58,313 bases of DNA from RGIG995 sp045603745. GTDB taxonomy: Bacteria > Bacillota > Clostridia > Oscillospirales > UBA644. Below the pieces are notes generated by a model. The model was not told where the DNA came from and did not search any database. It was given only the letters and a program-made list of their open reading frames with translations. How positions within the stretch are numbered: position 1 is the first letter of the stretch; each line of letters starts with the position of its first letter. The position numbers and the translations under genes were made by a program. The stretch lies in contig JAZUMQ010000016.1 in NCBI GenBank assembly GCA_045603745.1, positions 1 to 58,313 on the forward strand. The letters run 5' to 3'. Below, piece by piece: positions 49,135 to 58,206 of this stretch.

Positions 49135-51902
49135 TTTTTCTTCTCCATTAAAGGTTTCAAATAATGTCCCGTGTAAGATTCAGGACATGCGGCAACTTCT
49201 TGGGGGGTACCTTCTGCAACGATCATACCACCCCGGTCTCCCCCTTCGGGTCCAAGGTCGATAACGTGATCGCAGACCTTGATGACGTCCAGATTGTGCT
49301 CAATCACAACCACAGTATTCCCTGCATCGGTCAAGCGTTGTAATACGTCGATCAATCGGTGAACGTCGGCAGTATGAAGCCCCGTGGTAGGTTCGTCAAG
49401 AACGTAAACAGTCTTTCCGGTAGAGCGCTTGCTCAACTCCGTCGCCAATTTAACTCGCTGTGCCTCCCCACCGGAAAGAGTGGTAGAAGATTGACCGATT
49501 TTGATATAGCCTAGTCCAACGTCAAACAGAGTTTGTAATTTGCGGCGAAGAGTGGGGAAATTTTCAAAAAATTTCAATCCTTCTTCCACGGTCATTTCCA
49601 AAACATCATAAATGCTTTTTCCTTTGAATTTAATATCCAAAGTTTCCCGATTATAGCGTTTCCCGCCGCAAACGTCACAGGGAACGTAAATATCGGGTAA
49701 AAAGTGCATTTCGATCTTTGTCATACCATCTCCTGAGCAGGCTTCACAACGACCACCGTCTACGTTGAAGGAAAAACGGCTTGCGGTATATCCTTTTGCT
49801 TTTGCATCAGGAGTAGCGGCAAACAATTCCCGGATTTCATTAAACATTCCGGTATAGGTTGCCGGGTTGGAACGAGGAGTTCTCCCAATAGGACTTTGAT
49901 CGATATTGACTACCTTGTCCACTTGTTCCAAACCATCGACACCGTCTGATTCTCCGGGAATCTCGTGGGCGCGATTTAACGTAGATGCTAACGTTTTATA
50001 AAATATTTCATTGATTAAACTGGATTTTCCCGAACCGGAAACTCCTGTTACACAAGTGAACAATCCCAAGGGAATTTTAACGTCAATCCCCTTTAAATTA
50101 TTTTGCCGTGCATTACGAATGGTAAGAAATTGTCCCTTCGACGAACGAAGTTTTTCCGGTATTTCAATGGCCTTACGACCGGAAAGATAATCTCCGGTAA
50201 TTGAACCGGGACAATCTAAAATACCATCAAATTTCCCGGAATATATCACCTCACCACCGTGAACTCCCGGCCCCGGTCCGATGTCGACAAGCCAATCGGC
50301 GGCACGCATCGTATCTTCATCGTGTTCTACAACGATCAAGGTATTCCCCAAATCCCGTAACCGTTTCAACGTTTCAATCAACTTGGAGTTATCTCTCTGG
50401 TGTAATCCGATACTCGGCTCGTCCAAAATATAGAGAACGCCGGTCAAGGAAGATCCTATTTGCGTTGCCAATCGAATTCGTTGAGATTCTCCCCCGGACA
50501 AAGTGCCGGAAGATCGGGTCAGGGTAAGATAATCAAGACCAACACTCTTCAAAAATCCCAACCGAGAACGGATTTCTTTCAAAATCAGATCTGCAATGGC
50601 CGCATCTCTGGGTGATAATTCCAATTGATTGACAAAATCCAGAGCATCTGTCACCGGGAGGCGACAAAATTGGTCGATATTTAACCCGGCAACGGTAACA
50701 GCAAGGGAAAGTTCATTGAGGCGCGCTCCATGACAATCCGGGCAAGGTTTATTACTCATCAAAGATTCGTATTCCGCCTTGACATAAGGGCTGGACGTTG
50801 CCTTATAACGCCGTTCAATCGTGGGGATAACGCCCTCAAAGCCTTCACAACCGTATAAAACGTCATGGACGGTTTCCGGGTTTAAATCCTTCATGGGCGT
50901 ACTGAGATTATCGCCATGAGATTTATAAATGGAAGATATTGTTTTCAATAAATAGGAGTTGGTGGTAAATCCTCCAAATCCCATAGCGGTGATGGCACCG
51001 TCCATAATATTTTTGGAAGAATCGGTCAGAATTCGATCAGGATCAATTCGCATTAAATAGCCGATTCCACTACAGGTTTTACACGCACCCATCGGATTGT
51101 TGAAGGAAAACATTCGGGGGGTCAATTCTTCAATTCCCAATTCATGTTCCGGACAAGAATACCGCTGAGAAAACATTCGATCGGACGTTCCGTCAAATAC
51201 AAGAACCAATCCTTTACTGATTCGAGAGGCGGTTTCGCAAGAATCCGTTAAACGACGGCGAATATCTTCCCGAACAGAAAGTCGATCCACCACGATCTCA
51301 ATATTATGCTTTTTATTTTTCTCTAACGGAATTTCGTCCATCAGATCGCAAATAACACCGTCCACCCGAACACGGACAAAGCCGTGTTTACGATAATCAG
51401 AAAAGAGTTTTGCAAACTCTCCCTTTCGACCACGGATCACCGGTGCAAGAATTTGGATCCGCGTTCCTTCGGGATATTCCATAATGCGATCTACGATTTG
51501 ATCCAAAGGTTGCTTTTTGATTTCGATCCCACATACGGGACAATGGGGAACTCCGATACGAGCATAAAGAAGACGAAGATAATCGTAAATTTCCGTGGTG
51601 GTACCGACGGTAGACCGAGGATTTTTTGAAGTAGTTTTTTGGTCAATGGAAATGGCGGGAGAAAGTCCGTCAATGCTATCCACGTCGGGCTTTTCCATCT
51701 GTCCTAAAAACATTCGCGCATAAGAAGACAAAGACTCCACGTATCGGCGCTGACCTTCGGCGTAAATGGTATCGAAGGCTAAAGAAGATTTTCCGGAACC
51801 CGAGAGTCCGGTAAAGACAATAAATTTATCGCGAGGAATCGTCAGATCAACGTTTTTCAGGTTATTCTGACGCGCTCCGCGGATAATTAAATCTTCTATC
51901 AT
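49131..51902 (-). CDS. uvrA: Excinuclease ABC subunit A
   Basis: A 923-residue dimeric ATPase that finds bulky DNA lesions and loads UvrB. Two ABC ATPase halves are visible: Walker A GLSGSGKSS near the N-terminus with signature LSGGESQRI, and Walker A GVSGSGKSS in the second half with signature LSGGEAQRV. Zinc-finger cysteines CPVCG, CxxC pairs at CPDC and CEAC/CDVCGG are present. It starts one base after the uvrB stop, forming uvrB-uvrA-trmO. No UvrC is in the window. Confidence 0.97.
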   Translation of the reverse strand: MIEDLIIRGARQNNLKNVDLTIPRDKFIVFTGLSGSGKSSLAFDTIYAEGQRRYVESLSSYARMFLGQMEKPDVDSIDGLSPAISIDQKTTSKNPRSTVGTTTEIYDYLRLLYARIGVPHCPVCGIEIKKQPLDQIVDRIMEYPEGTRIQILAPVIRGRKGEFAKLFSDYRKHGFVRVRVDGVICDLMDEIPLEKNKKHNIEIVVDRLSVREDIRRRLTDSCETASRISKGLVLVFDGTSDRMFSQRYSCPEHELGIEELTPRMFSFNNPMGACKTCSGIGYLMRIDPDRILTDSSKNIMDGAITAMGFGGFTTNSYLLKTISSIYKSHGDNLSTPMKDLNPETVHDVLYGCEGFEGVIPTIERRYKATSSPYVKAEYESLMSNKPCPDCHGARLNELSLAVTVAGLNIDQFCRLPVTDALDFVNQLELSPRDAAIADLILKEIRSRLGFLKSVGLDYLTLTRSSGTLSGGESQRIRLATQIGSSLTGVLYILDEPSIGLHQRDNSKLIETLKRLRDLGNTLIVVEHDEDTMRAADWLVDIGPGPGVHGGEVIYSGKFDGILDCPGSITGDYLSGRKAIEIPEKLRSSKGQFLTIRNARQNNLKGIDVKIPLGLFTCVTGVSGSGKSSLINEIFYKTLASTLNRAHEIPGESDGVDGLEQVDKVVNIDQSPIGRTPRSNPATYTGMFNEIRELFAATPDAKAKGYTASRFSFNVDGGRCEACSGDGMTKIEMHFLPDIYVPCDVCGGKRYNRETLDIKFKGKSIYDVLEMTVEEGLKFFENFPTLRRKLQTLFDVGLGYIKIGQSSTTLSGGEAQRVKLATELSKRSTGKTVYVLDEPTTGLHTADVHRLIDVLQRLTDAGNTVVVIEHNLDVIKVCDHVIDLGPEGGDRGGMIVAEGTPQEVAACPESYTGHYLKPLMEKKK

Positions 51903-51903
51903 G

Positions 51904-53883
51904 TTACTTTGCTCCTTTCAACCTGCGAATTTCATCACGCAATTTCGCCGCATATTCAAAGTCAAGAATTTTTGCGGCTTCGGTCATTTCTTTCGACAGT
52001 TTTTCAATCAGTTTGCGGCGCTCGTCTACGGACAATTTTGTCGCGTCGATTTCCTTCTTCTCCATTTTTTCCATATCTTTGGTAACGGTAGAGAAGGTCA
52101 TACCGTTATCAATCTTTTTCACGATTGTTTTCGGCACAATCCCGTGAGCAGCATTATATTCCATCTGAATTCCACGGCGACGTTCCGTTTCTCGGATTGC
52201 TCCTTCCATGGCAGGTGTGACGGAATCCCCGTACATAATAACTTTTCCTTCTGCATTGCGCGCGGCACGTCCGATAATTTGAATCAACGACGTTTCATTC
52301 CGTAAAAATCCTTGCTTGTCTGCATCAAGAATTGCAACAAGGGAAACTTCCGGAAGATCCAACCCTTCCCGAAGTAAGTTGATGCCCACGAGAACGTCAA
52401 AATCTCCACTACGTAAATCTTTTAAAATTTGAATTCGATCAAGGGTTTCAATATCATGGTGCAAATAACGGACGCAAATCTCCATTTTCCCCAAATAATC
52501 GGCTAAGGATTCCGCTAATTTTTTTGTTACGGTAACAACTAAAACCCGTTCTTTTTTTGCAACGCGAGCGTTAATTTCACTCAAAAGGTCGTCGATCTGA
52601 CCTTCCGCAGGACGAACGGAAATCTCCGGATCAAGAAGTCCGGTGGGACGTATAATCTGTTCCACAATTTGAGAAGAATTGGTTCTTTCAAACTCCCCGG
52701 GAGTAGCGGAAACATAAATTACCTGATTGACTCGCGCATCATATTCCTCAAAATTCAAAGGGCGGTTATCAAAAGCGGAGGGTAAACGAAAACCGTAATC
52801 TACAAGGCTGGTTTTCCGAGATCGGTCTCCTCCACCCATTCCCCGAACCTGGGGTAAAGTAACGTGACACTCGTCCACAAACATGAGGTAATCTTTGGGG
52901 AAATAGTCCAACAACGTATGAGGGGTTGATCCGGGAGCACGCCCCTCTAAGATTCGAGAGTAGTTTTCGACTCCTTTGCAATAACCCACCTGTTTCAAGA
53001 ATTCAACATCGTACATCGTTCGTTCGGTGATACGTTGAGCCTCAATTAATTTCCCCTGAGCTGTAAACCAGGCGGCGCGTTCTTCGGTTTCTCGAAGAAT
53101 TTCTTCGATGGCTTTGTCCATTTTGTCCGGTGTCGTCAAGTAGTGAACTGCAGGAAAAATAACGTAATAATCGTATCGGCAAAGCAATTCCCCGGTTATG
53201 GGATCAATTTCTGAGATACGGTCGATTTCATCATCAAAAAATTCCACACGAATAAAACTTTTTTCCGAATCGGCGGGAAAAATCTCCACAATATCACCGT
53301 GAACACGAAAAGTACCTCGGGCAATATCAAAATCGTTGCGGGTATAGTGAATTGCAGTCAATTCTCGCAAGAAAACTTCTCGATCTTTTATCTGACCTAC
53401 TCGAACAGACGCTACCTGAGAACGATAAGATTCCGGATCACCGAGAGCATAAATACAAGACACACTCGCAACGATAATAACGTCACGGCGTTCAAATAGA
53501 GCGGAAGTTGCGGAATGCCGAAGGCGGTCAATGTCATCATTAATACTCATATCTTTTTCGATATAGGTATCGGTATGAGCAATGTACGCTTCCGGTTGGT
53601 AATAGTCGTAATAAGATACGAAATATTCCACCGCATTTTTAGGAAAAAATTCTTTGAATTCGGAACAAAGTTGTGCCGCCAATGTTTTATTATGAGCAAG
53701 AATCAACGTAGGACGGTTCATTTGCTCAATAATGTTTGCCATAGTAAAGGTTTTCCCGGAGCCGGTAACCCCTAACAATGTCTGACGCTTCTTTCCTTCC
53801 CGCAGACCGCGAACCAACTGTTCAATGGCTTTTGGCTGATCTCCAGTGGGTTTGTATTCCGATGCCAATTCAAAGCGATCCAC
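51904..53883 (-). CDS. uvrB: Excinuclease ABC subunit B
   Basis: A 659-residue helicase-like damage verifier. It shows Walker A GVTGSGKTF, the beta-hairpin region YYDYYQPEAYI, helicase motifs DECHV and GRAARN, and a C-terminal UVR domain for UvrC/UvrA contacts. The start is GTG 53883, because AAGGGAGGA stands six bases before it; the TTG at 53901 lies upstream of that site. It is the first gene of the repair-nfn run and has its own promoter. Confidence 0.97.
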   Translation of the reverse strand: MDRFELASEYKPTGDQPKAIEQLVRGLREGKKRQTLLGVTGSGKTFTMANIIEQMNRPTLILAHNKTLAAQLCSEFKEFFPKNAVEYFVSYYDYYQPEAYIAHTDTYIEKDMSINDDIDRLRHSATSALFERRDVIIVASVSCIYALGDPESYRSQVASVRVGQIKDREVFLRELTAIHYTRNDFDIARGTFRVHGDIVEIFPADSEKSFIRVEFFDDEIDRISEIDPITGELLCRYDYYVIFPAVHYLTTPDKMDKAIEEILRETEERAAWFTAQGKLIEAQRITERTMYDVEFLKQVGYCKGVENYSRILEGRAPGSTPHTLLDYFPKDYLMFVDECHVTLPQVRGMGGGDRSRKTSLVDYGFRLPSAFDNRPLNFEEYDARVNQVIYVSATPGEFERTNSSQIVEQIIRPTGLLDPEISVRPAEGQIDDLLSEINARVAKKERVLVVTVTKKLAESLADYLGKMEICVRYLHHDIETLDRIQILKDLRSGDFDVLVGINLLREGLDLPEVSLVAILDADKQGFLRNETSLIQIIGRAARNAEGKVIMYGDSVTPAMEGAIRETERRRGIQMEYNAAHGIVPKTIVKKIDNGMTFSTVTKDMEKMEKKEIDATKLSVDERRKLIEKLSKEMTEAAKILDFEYAAKLRDEIRRLKGAK

Positions 53884-53923
53884 GGCAATTCCTCCCTTCA
53901 AATATCGAACAAATCACGAAATC

Positions 53924-53952
53924 ATTATAGCATAAAAGTCTTTATAAAACAA
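53924..53952 (-). promoter_or_regulatory. Sigma-A-type promoter for uvrB
   Basis: Read leftward, TTGTTT (53952-53947) and TATAAT (53929-53924) are separated by 17 bases. Confidence 0.65.
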
Positions 53953-54000
53953 CAATATTTTCAATTCTGTTACAAAAAAAGACCGGTTCTGTTCGAAAAA

Positions 54001-54405
54001 TCAAGCAGACTTTCTTTTTTCCAATAATGAAAAGATAATATTTTCGCCTACGAAAAACAAGGCACACCCAGTGGCGTAACAAACCAAATCCATGGCAGAA
54101 AACGTAGCACCCAGCAAAACCTTAAAAAATCGTATATGATCCAGCCCGAGCAGAGCTGCATAGTTAAAGTATTGCCCAACTTCAATTACAGATGCAAAAA
54201 GAAATACGTAAAGTGAAAGAAATTGCGTTGATTTCGGAAAAATCGTTCGTATAAAACTACATAATAAAATAACGACCAAAACATCTCCGAGATACGGACG
54301 AATCAAGGAATCTTGAACGTATAGAGCGATCAATATTTCAATAAAAATAAGCGTAAGAGATAAGACTCCATAAATCAAACGTCGGTAATTTTTGCGAATC
54401 AACAA
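54001..54405 (-). CDS. DUF2809-family small membrane protein
   Basis: About 134 residues with four hydrophobic segments; SLIRPYLGDVLVVILL, a conserved Glu in SVIEVGQYF and the closing SAMDLVCYATGCAL fit the DUF2809 family, of unknown function. An in-frame ATG at 54441 exists, but it overlaps the promoter's TATAAT, so it cannot be the start of a transcript made there. The TTG at 54405, nine bases after AAGGAG, is the better start. It lies downstream of the mocR-like gene on the same strand. Confidence 0.7.
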   Translation of the reverse strand: MLIRKNYRRLIYGVLSLTLIFIEILIALYVQDSLIRPYLGDVLVVILLCSFIRTIFPKSTQFLSLYVFLFASVIEVGQYFNYAALLGLDHIRFFKVLLGATFSAMDLVCYATGCALFFVGENIIFSLLEKRKSA

Positions 54406-54439
54406 AGCACCCCTCTCCTTTCTGCATGAATTACATTTC

Positions 54440-54445
54440 ATTATA
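54440..54445 (-). promoter_or_regulatory. TATAAT -10 box for the DUF2809 gene
   Basis: Read leftward the box is TATAATG, in which the ATG is the first in-frame codon. The -35 region at 17 bases (TTCCAT) is weak. Confidence 0.5.
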
Positions 54446-54498
54446 CCATAAAATCAAAGAAAATGGAAGTAAAAACAACAATATGTTACAAAAATATC

Positions 54499-55572
54499 CT
54501 ATTTTTCTTTCCGACGTTTTCTCCTAACCCTGTTGATGTGGCGTTCAAAATCACCGGTTGAAATCAATTCGGCAAGAAGGTATTGTTCAAACACCGGAAC
54601 GGGGCAAGAAAACTTGCCTACCGTTTTTTGAAATAAGTCAAGCAAAGTATCGGGAAGAATCATGTATCCAACCCGAACAGAGGGCGCCACGGTACGAGAA
54701 AACGTATTCATATAGATCACTCGATGGGGGTCTAATGAAAAAACCGTTTCTTCTGCTTTTGAAGACATTGTAAATTCAGAATCGAAATCGTCCTCAATAA
54801 GAAAACCCTTTCGATCTTGTGCCCATCGGATATATTCGTGTCGTTTTGATGCTGGGGCGGTAACGCCACTGGGGTAACTGTTAAACGGTGTTATATGTAA
54901 AACCGAAGCGTCTGTGCGCAATAATTCGCTGCTCAAAATTCCATCTGCTCCCATCTTAAGATGATCACAAGAGGCTCCGTTTGCTCGATAGACTTCAAAA
55001 ATCTTTTCATAAGAAGGATATTCTACCCCGTAGCGTCGGGTTCTTCCCAACATTTGAACCACAAGTCCGTAAAGATATTCGGAGCCGGAACCGATGATAA
55101 TTTGCTCCGGATTTACAGAAATCCCTCTACTTCGAGCAAGGTATGATGCCAACACACTGCGCAACTCCGGACAACCGGAATTTGGACACCGACAAAGCAA
55201 CCGTTCTCCATATTCCGTTAAAACTCGCCTTGATTTCTTGGCAAGAATTGAAAACGGAAATGCATCTTCTGAAACGACAGTAGGCGAAGATACAGGTTGA
55301 GGAAATGGTTCCAAGGGTACAGAATGGGAATCTTGTAAGCGATATACCACGTAATATCCACTGCGACAACGGGGTTCCAAATACCCTTCGTCACACAAAA
55401 TCCCATAAGCGTGTTCTACGGTAATTACGCTTACTCCGGTTTCTTCCGCTGCGATACGTTTTGACGGTAATTTTGCGCCGTAAGGGTAAATTCCCTCGAG
55501 AATGTCACTTCGCATATTCTGATATAATTGCATGTAAGCAGGTACGTTAGAAGAAAAATCTATCGGTTTCAT
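54499..55572 (-). CDS. MocR/PdxR-type regulator, C-terminally shortened and lacking the PLP lysine
   Basis: A 357-residue fusion of a GntR-type winged helix (about 1-75; LPSKRIAAEETGVSVITVEHAY) and an aspartate-aminotransferase-like domain (about 115-350). Normal MocR proteins have about 460-480 residues; this one ends soon after GDFERHINRVRRKRR, so about 100 C-terminal residues are missing. The usual PLP motif TFSKT reads NTFSRT, putting R293 where the Schiff-base lysine should be. DNA binding may remain, but PLP sensing is doubtful. It is divergent from the ATPase gene 159 bases away and may regulate that intergenic region. Confidence 0.82.
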   Translation of the reverse strand: MKPIDFSSNVPAYMQLYQNMRSDILEGIYPYGAKLPSKRIAAEETGVSVITVEHAYGILCDEGYLEPRCRSGYYVVYRLQDSHSVPLEPFPQPVSSPTVVSEDAFPFSILAKKSRRVLTEYGERLLCRCPNSGCPELRSVLASYLARSRGISVNPEQIIIGSGSEYLYGLVVQMLGRTRRYGVEYPSYEKIFEVYRANGASCDHLKMGADGILSSELLRTDASVLHITPFNSYPSGVTAPASKRHEYIRWAQDRKGFLIEDDFDSEFTMSSKAEETVFSLDPHRVIYMNTFSRTVAPSVRVGYMILPDTLLDLFQKTVGKFSCPVPVFEQYLLAELISTGDFERHINRVRRKRRKEK

Positions 55573-55623
55573 CTGACTATATCGAATTCTCCTTTCTTGA
55601 GTTTTTTATACTATCACACCTAT

Positions 55624-55652
55624 ATTATAATACATTTTGAAACATTTGTAAA
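55624..55652 (-). promoter_or_regulatory. Sigma-A-type promoter for the MocR-like gene
   Basis: Read leftward, TTTACA (55652-55647) and TATAAT (55629-55624) are separated by 17 bases; the start codon is 51 bases downstream. Confidence 0.7.
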
Positions 55653-55693
55653 GGGAAAATCATCTTTTTTGTGCCAAAATAAAAAAATTAGCA

Positions 55694-55699
55694 TATAAT
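55694..55699 (+). promoter_or_regulatory. TATAAT -10 box for the PRK06851-type gene
   Basis: TATAAT lies 32 bases before the start codon. No -35 box fits at 17 bases; TTGTGC sits 19 bases away, so activation may be needed. Confidence 0.5.
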
Positions 55700-55731
55700 G
55701 GGACAGAAAATACCGATGGAGGTCACATTTT

Positions 55732-56784
55732 ATGAACGGAACGACCATTCGCACATTCCTCGGAGCAAACTCTCGTGAAGGTTTTTCTTCTCTTTACACA
55801 ACCTTTCCCGGGGAAAATCGCACAATTGTCATTAAGGGCGGGCCGGGAAGTGGAAAAAGCGGAATTATGAAAAAAATTGCCGCAGAAGCGGCAAAACGCG
55901 GACTTTTTGTGGAATATTGTTATTGTTCTTCCGATGCAGAATCCTTGGACGCAATTCGGATTCCGGAAAAGAACCTCTGTGTCGTAGACGGAACGCCTCC
56001 ACATTTAATGGAACCGAAATTTCCCGGTGCAAAAGATGAAATTATCTATACCGGCCAATTTTGGAACGGAACGATGCTAAAGAAATCTCTCACAGAAATT
56101 CAAGATTTTTCCGGGAAAATCAAAGAATGTTTTGCACGAGCATACCGTTATCTGTCTGCCGCCGGAAGCGCGATAGACGATATTAGGTCCGCCGTTCTGC
56201 CAAAAACAGATACAACGCGCCTAAAAACCTTTGCAAGGGATCTACTCAAACGTCATACAAAGAAACGAGAAGGAAGTTGTACGTTCTATCCACGTTTTTT
56301 GTCGGGAATCACCCCTCAAGGATACGTCATTAATCGTGATACCGCATATACTTTGGCCGAAAAGGTGTATGTTTTAGATGACCCCTATCGGGCCTCTCCT
56401 CTTTTCTTGGAGGAAATTTTAAAAGTAGCATCAGAATTGGGGCAAGAGGTTTATGTATTCTATGATCCACTCTGTCCTTCCCAACCGCAGCACGTAATAT
56501 TACCGGAAGAAGGAATCGGTTTTGTTACATCAAATAAAATACATTCTTTTGAGCCTCAAAACGCATATAAAATTCATCTAAGCAGATTCTCCGACATCGA
56601 TGATTCCGAAAAAGAACGGTGTCGCAGCGCGGAACGGTTTATTTCTGCTTGTTTACAAGAAGCTTTGTCCTCTTTGGCAAAAGAAAAGGCACTTCATGAC
56701 GATTTAGAAGAATTTTACGTAGAAGCCATGGATTTTAAAAAATTGAACGCGTACACCGGAAAATTGATCAAATCCCTCTTTTAA
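55732..56784 (+). CDS. PRK06851-like ATPase with one intact and one degenerate P-loop half
   Basis: A 350-residue protein resembling the family catalogued as PRK06851, function unknown. The first half has GANSREGF at its start, a Walker A GGPGSGKS (36-43), YCSSDAESLD and the strand ending VVDGTPPH. The second half repeats this layout (PRFLSGITPQGYV, then VYVLDDPYRAS at 212-222), but the expected glycine-rich P-loop is gone. It probably keeps one working nucleotide site. The ribosome site is GGAGGT. It is divergent from the MocR-like regulator. Confidence 0.8.
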   Translation: MNGTTIRTFLGANSREGFSSLYTTFPGENRTIVIKGGPGSGKSGIMKKIAAEAAKRGLFVEYCYCSSDAESLDAIRIPEKNLCVVDGTPPHLMEPKFPGAKDEIIYTGQFWNGTMLKKSLTEIQDFSGKIKECFARAYRYLSAAGSAIDDIRSAVLPKTDTTRLKTFARDLLKRHTKKREGSCTFYPRFLSGITPQGYVINRDTAYTLAEKVYVLDDPYRASPLFLEEILKVASELGQEVYVFYDPLCPSQPQHVILPEEGIGFVTSNKIHSFEPQNAYKIHLSRFSDIDDSEKERCRSAERFISACLQEALSSLAKEKALHDDLEEFYVEAMDFKKLNAYTGKLIKSLF

Positions 56785-56791
56785 TATTATG

Positions 56792-56815
56792 GCGGCAAGG
56801 ATTCTTCCCTGCCGC
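56792..56815 (+). terminator. Hairpin after the PRK06851-type gene
   Basis: GCGGCA (56792-56797) pairs with TGCCGC (56810-56815), with GG/CC inside, followed by TAAGTTTCTTTATT. The T-run is broken. Confidence 0.6.
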
Positions 56816-56824
56816 TAAGTTTCT

Positions 56825-57343
56825 TTATTGAAAACGTTTTCGATATATTTTATTTTTTCGATGACTCTTTCGGAACAATTCCGGATTTGTCTTTTTTAAC
56901 CGGTGATATTGCACAGAAAAGCAAGTAGCACACAAAATAAAAATCAAATGTTCTCCCAGTAAGAAAAACGACTGCCAGCGGACGCTGGACATGACCATAT
57001 CGGCGACAATCCAACCGCAATCCGCAAGCCATAAACCGCAAATGCACCAAGTACAGATAGATTTTCCTCGGCGACGGCACAAAGCAAGTCCCGTCAACAG
57101 GACAAGCAAAAGATATGAACCGATATAAATAAAATAGAGAATTCGCGTAGAAGTCAGATGTTCATTCGATAGCCAATTTGGATTATTTTCCGTATATAAA
57201 TATACCCATTTAAAATAGTATCCGCCAATAAAAGGTTCAATATATTGCTGGGAAATCTGCCAAATCAAGGTCATCAAAAAAGTAGAGATTATCGGATAAA
57301 GGCAAATCAGCGACAGAGCCCGAAATTTATTTTTTGCAGACAT
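56825..57343 (-). CDS. Membrane protein of unknown function
   Basis: A 172-residue protein I do not recognise. Four hydrophobic segments are visible (about 9-28, 66-88, 96-113 and 125-143), and the C-terminus is strongly basic (RKSHRKNKIYRKRFQ), so it probably faces the cytoplasm. Cysteines cluster around the third segment (CTWCICGLWLADCGW). It has a consensus promoter and an AAAAGGAG ribosome site, so it is a genuine, separately expressed gene, convergent with the PRK06851-type gene. Confidence 0.7.
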   Translation of the reverse strand: MSAKNKFRALSLICLYPIISTFLMTLIWQISQQYIEPFIGGYYFKWVYLYTENNPNWLSNEHLTSTRILYFIYIGSYLLLVLLTGLALCRRRGKSICTWCICGLWLADCGWIVADMVMSSVRWQSFFLLGEHLIFILCATCFSVQYHRLKKTNPELFRKSHRKNKIYRKRFQ

Positions 57344-57369
57344 GTTATACTCCTTTTTACCATTTCAAT

Positions 57370-57398
57370 ATTATATCAAAATCAAAGCTTATTGTCAA
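57370..57398 (-). promoter_or_regulatory. Consensus sigma-A promoter for the four-helix membrane protein
   Basis: Read leftward, TTGACA (57398-57393) and TATAAT (57375-57370) match consensus with a 17-base spacer. Confidence 0.88.
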
Positions 57399-57455
57399 GA
57401 AAAATTCAATAGATGCCACATTTATTTAAATCTTTTTAGGAAGATATAAATTTTA

Positions 57456-57484
57456 GTATAAATCCCATGAATTTACAAATAATA
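57456..57484 (+). promoter_or_regulatory. Possible sigma-G-type promoter for spoVT
   Basis: GTATA (57456-57460) and AATAATA (57478-57484) are separated by 17 bases and loosely match sigma-G boxes (GnATA and CATnnTA). spoVT is sigma-G dependent in Bacillus. No sigma-A boxes are evident, but the match is weak in AT-rich DNA. Confidence 0.25.
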
Positions 57485-57517
57485 TCGTCACGATTTGATG
57501 GAAAAGGAGATTTATAT

Positions 57518-58060
57518 ATGAAAGCAACAGGAATCGTAAGACGGATCGACGATTTGGGAAGAATTGTAATTCCCAAAGAGATCCGAAAAACCATGCACAT
57601 TCGAGAAGGGGCACAACTGGAAATTTTCACGGACAGCGAAGGAGGAGTCATCTTTAAAAAATACTCTCCCATCGGCGAATTAGACGAATCGGTAAGCGAC
57701 TATGCGGAAACCGTGGCAAAAGTAACCGGAAATAACGTCGTTGTTGTGGACAAGGATACGGTCGTTGCTGCTGCAGGAACGGCCCGACGGGAACTTCTCC
57801 ATAAACGTATTTCAACAGAAACAGAAGATTTGATCGAACAGCGTAAACAATACGTGTATAAAATCGGAGAAGAACGAAAACAACTTTGCAAAGAGTTGGA
57901 AAAGGCTTATGCCGGGATTGTCAATCCAATCTTGTTGGAAGGTGACGTTGTGGGAGCAATCATCATGTTAATTCCCGATATGGGGAACGCACCGGGAGAA
58001 TCCGATGTAAAAGTGTTGGCGACCGCCGCACAGATTTTAAGCAGACAAATCGAAACCTAA
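57518..58060 (+). CDS. spoVT: Stage V sporulation protein T (AbrB-GAF regulator)
   Basis: A 180-residue transcription regulator active in the forespore. The AbrB-type DNA-binding domain is at 1-50 (GIVRRIDDLGRIVIPKEIRKTM), and a GAF-like domain fills about 55-180. Size and layout match SpoVT rather than AbrB or Abh, which are about 90 residues. The start is ATG 57518, after AAAAGGAGA. A strong terminator follows. Confidence 0.93.
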   Translation: MKATGIVRRIDDLGRIVIPKEIRKTMHIREGAQLEIFTDSEGGVIFKKYSPIGELDESVSDYAETVAKVTGNNVVVVDKDTVVAAAGTARRELLHKRISTETEDLIEQRKQYVYKIGEERKQLCKELEKAYAGIVNPILLEGDVVGAIIMLIPDMGNAPGESDVKVLATAAQILSRQIET

Positions 58061-58065
58061 CAGAC

Positions 58066-58090
58066 AAAACCGCCAATACCGGCGGTTTTT
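58066..58090 (+). terminator. Terminator after spoVT
   Basis: AAAACCGCC (58066-58074) pairs with GGCGGTTTT (58081-58089) around a 6-base loop, and the arm ends in TTTTT. Confidence 0.92.
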
Positions 58091-58115
58091 GGATTTATTT
58101 GGTAGTCGAAATAAA

Positions 58116-58148
58116 CCCCCGGTTCTACCGGGGGAGCGGTAAACCGCT
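58116..58148 (+). repeat. Tandem hairpins at the IS200-type left end
   Basis: CCCCCGGT (58116-58123) pairs with ACCGGGGG (58127-58134) around TCT. Directly after, AGCGGT (58135-58140) pairs with ACCGCT (58143-58148). The first is the likely transposase-recognised palindrome. Confidence 0.65.
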
Positions 58149-58206
58149 TTAGTAAAAACAGACTCGGCGAGTTTTATGCAAGCCGAAACTAACAAGAGGG
58201 CTTGAA

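Noticed and set aside
53900..53960. Possible LexA (SOS) box upstream of uvrB
   Set aside because: CGAACAAATCACGAAAT has one half-site only; the second half GTTCG is missing in the right place.
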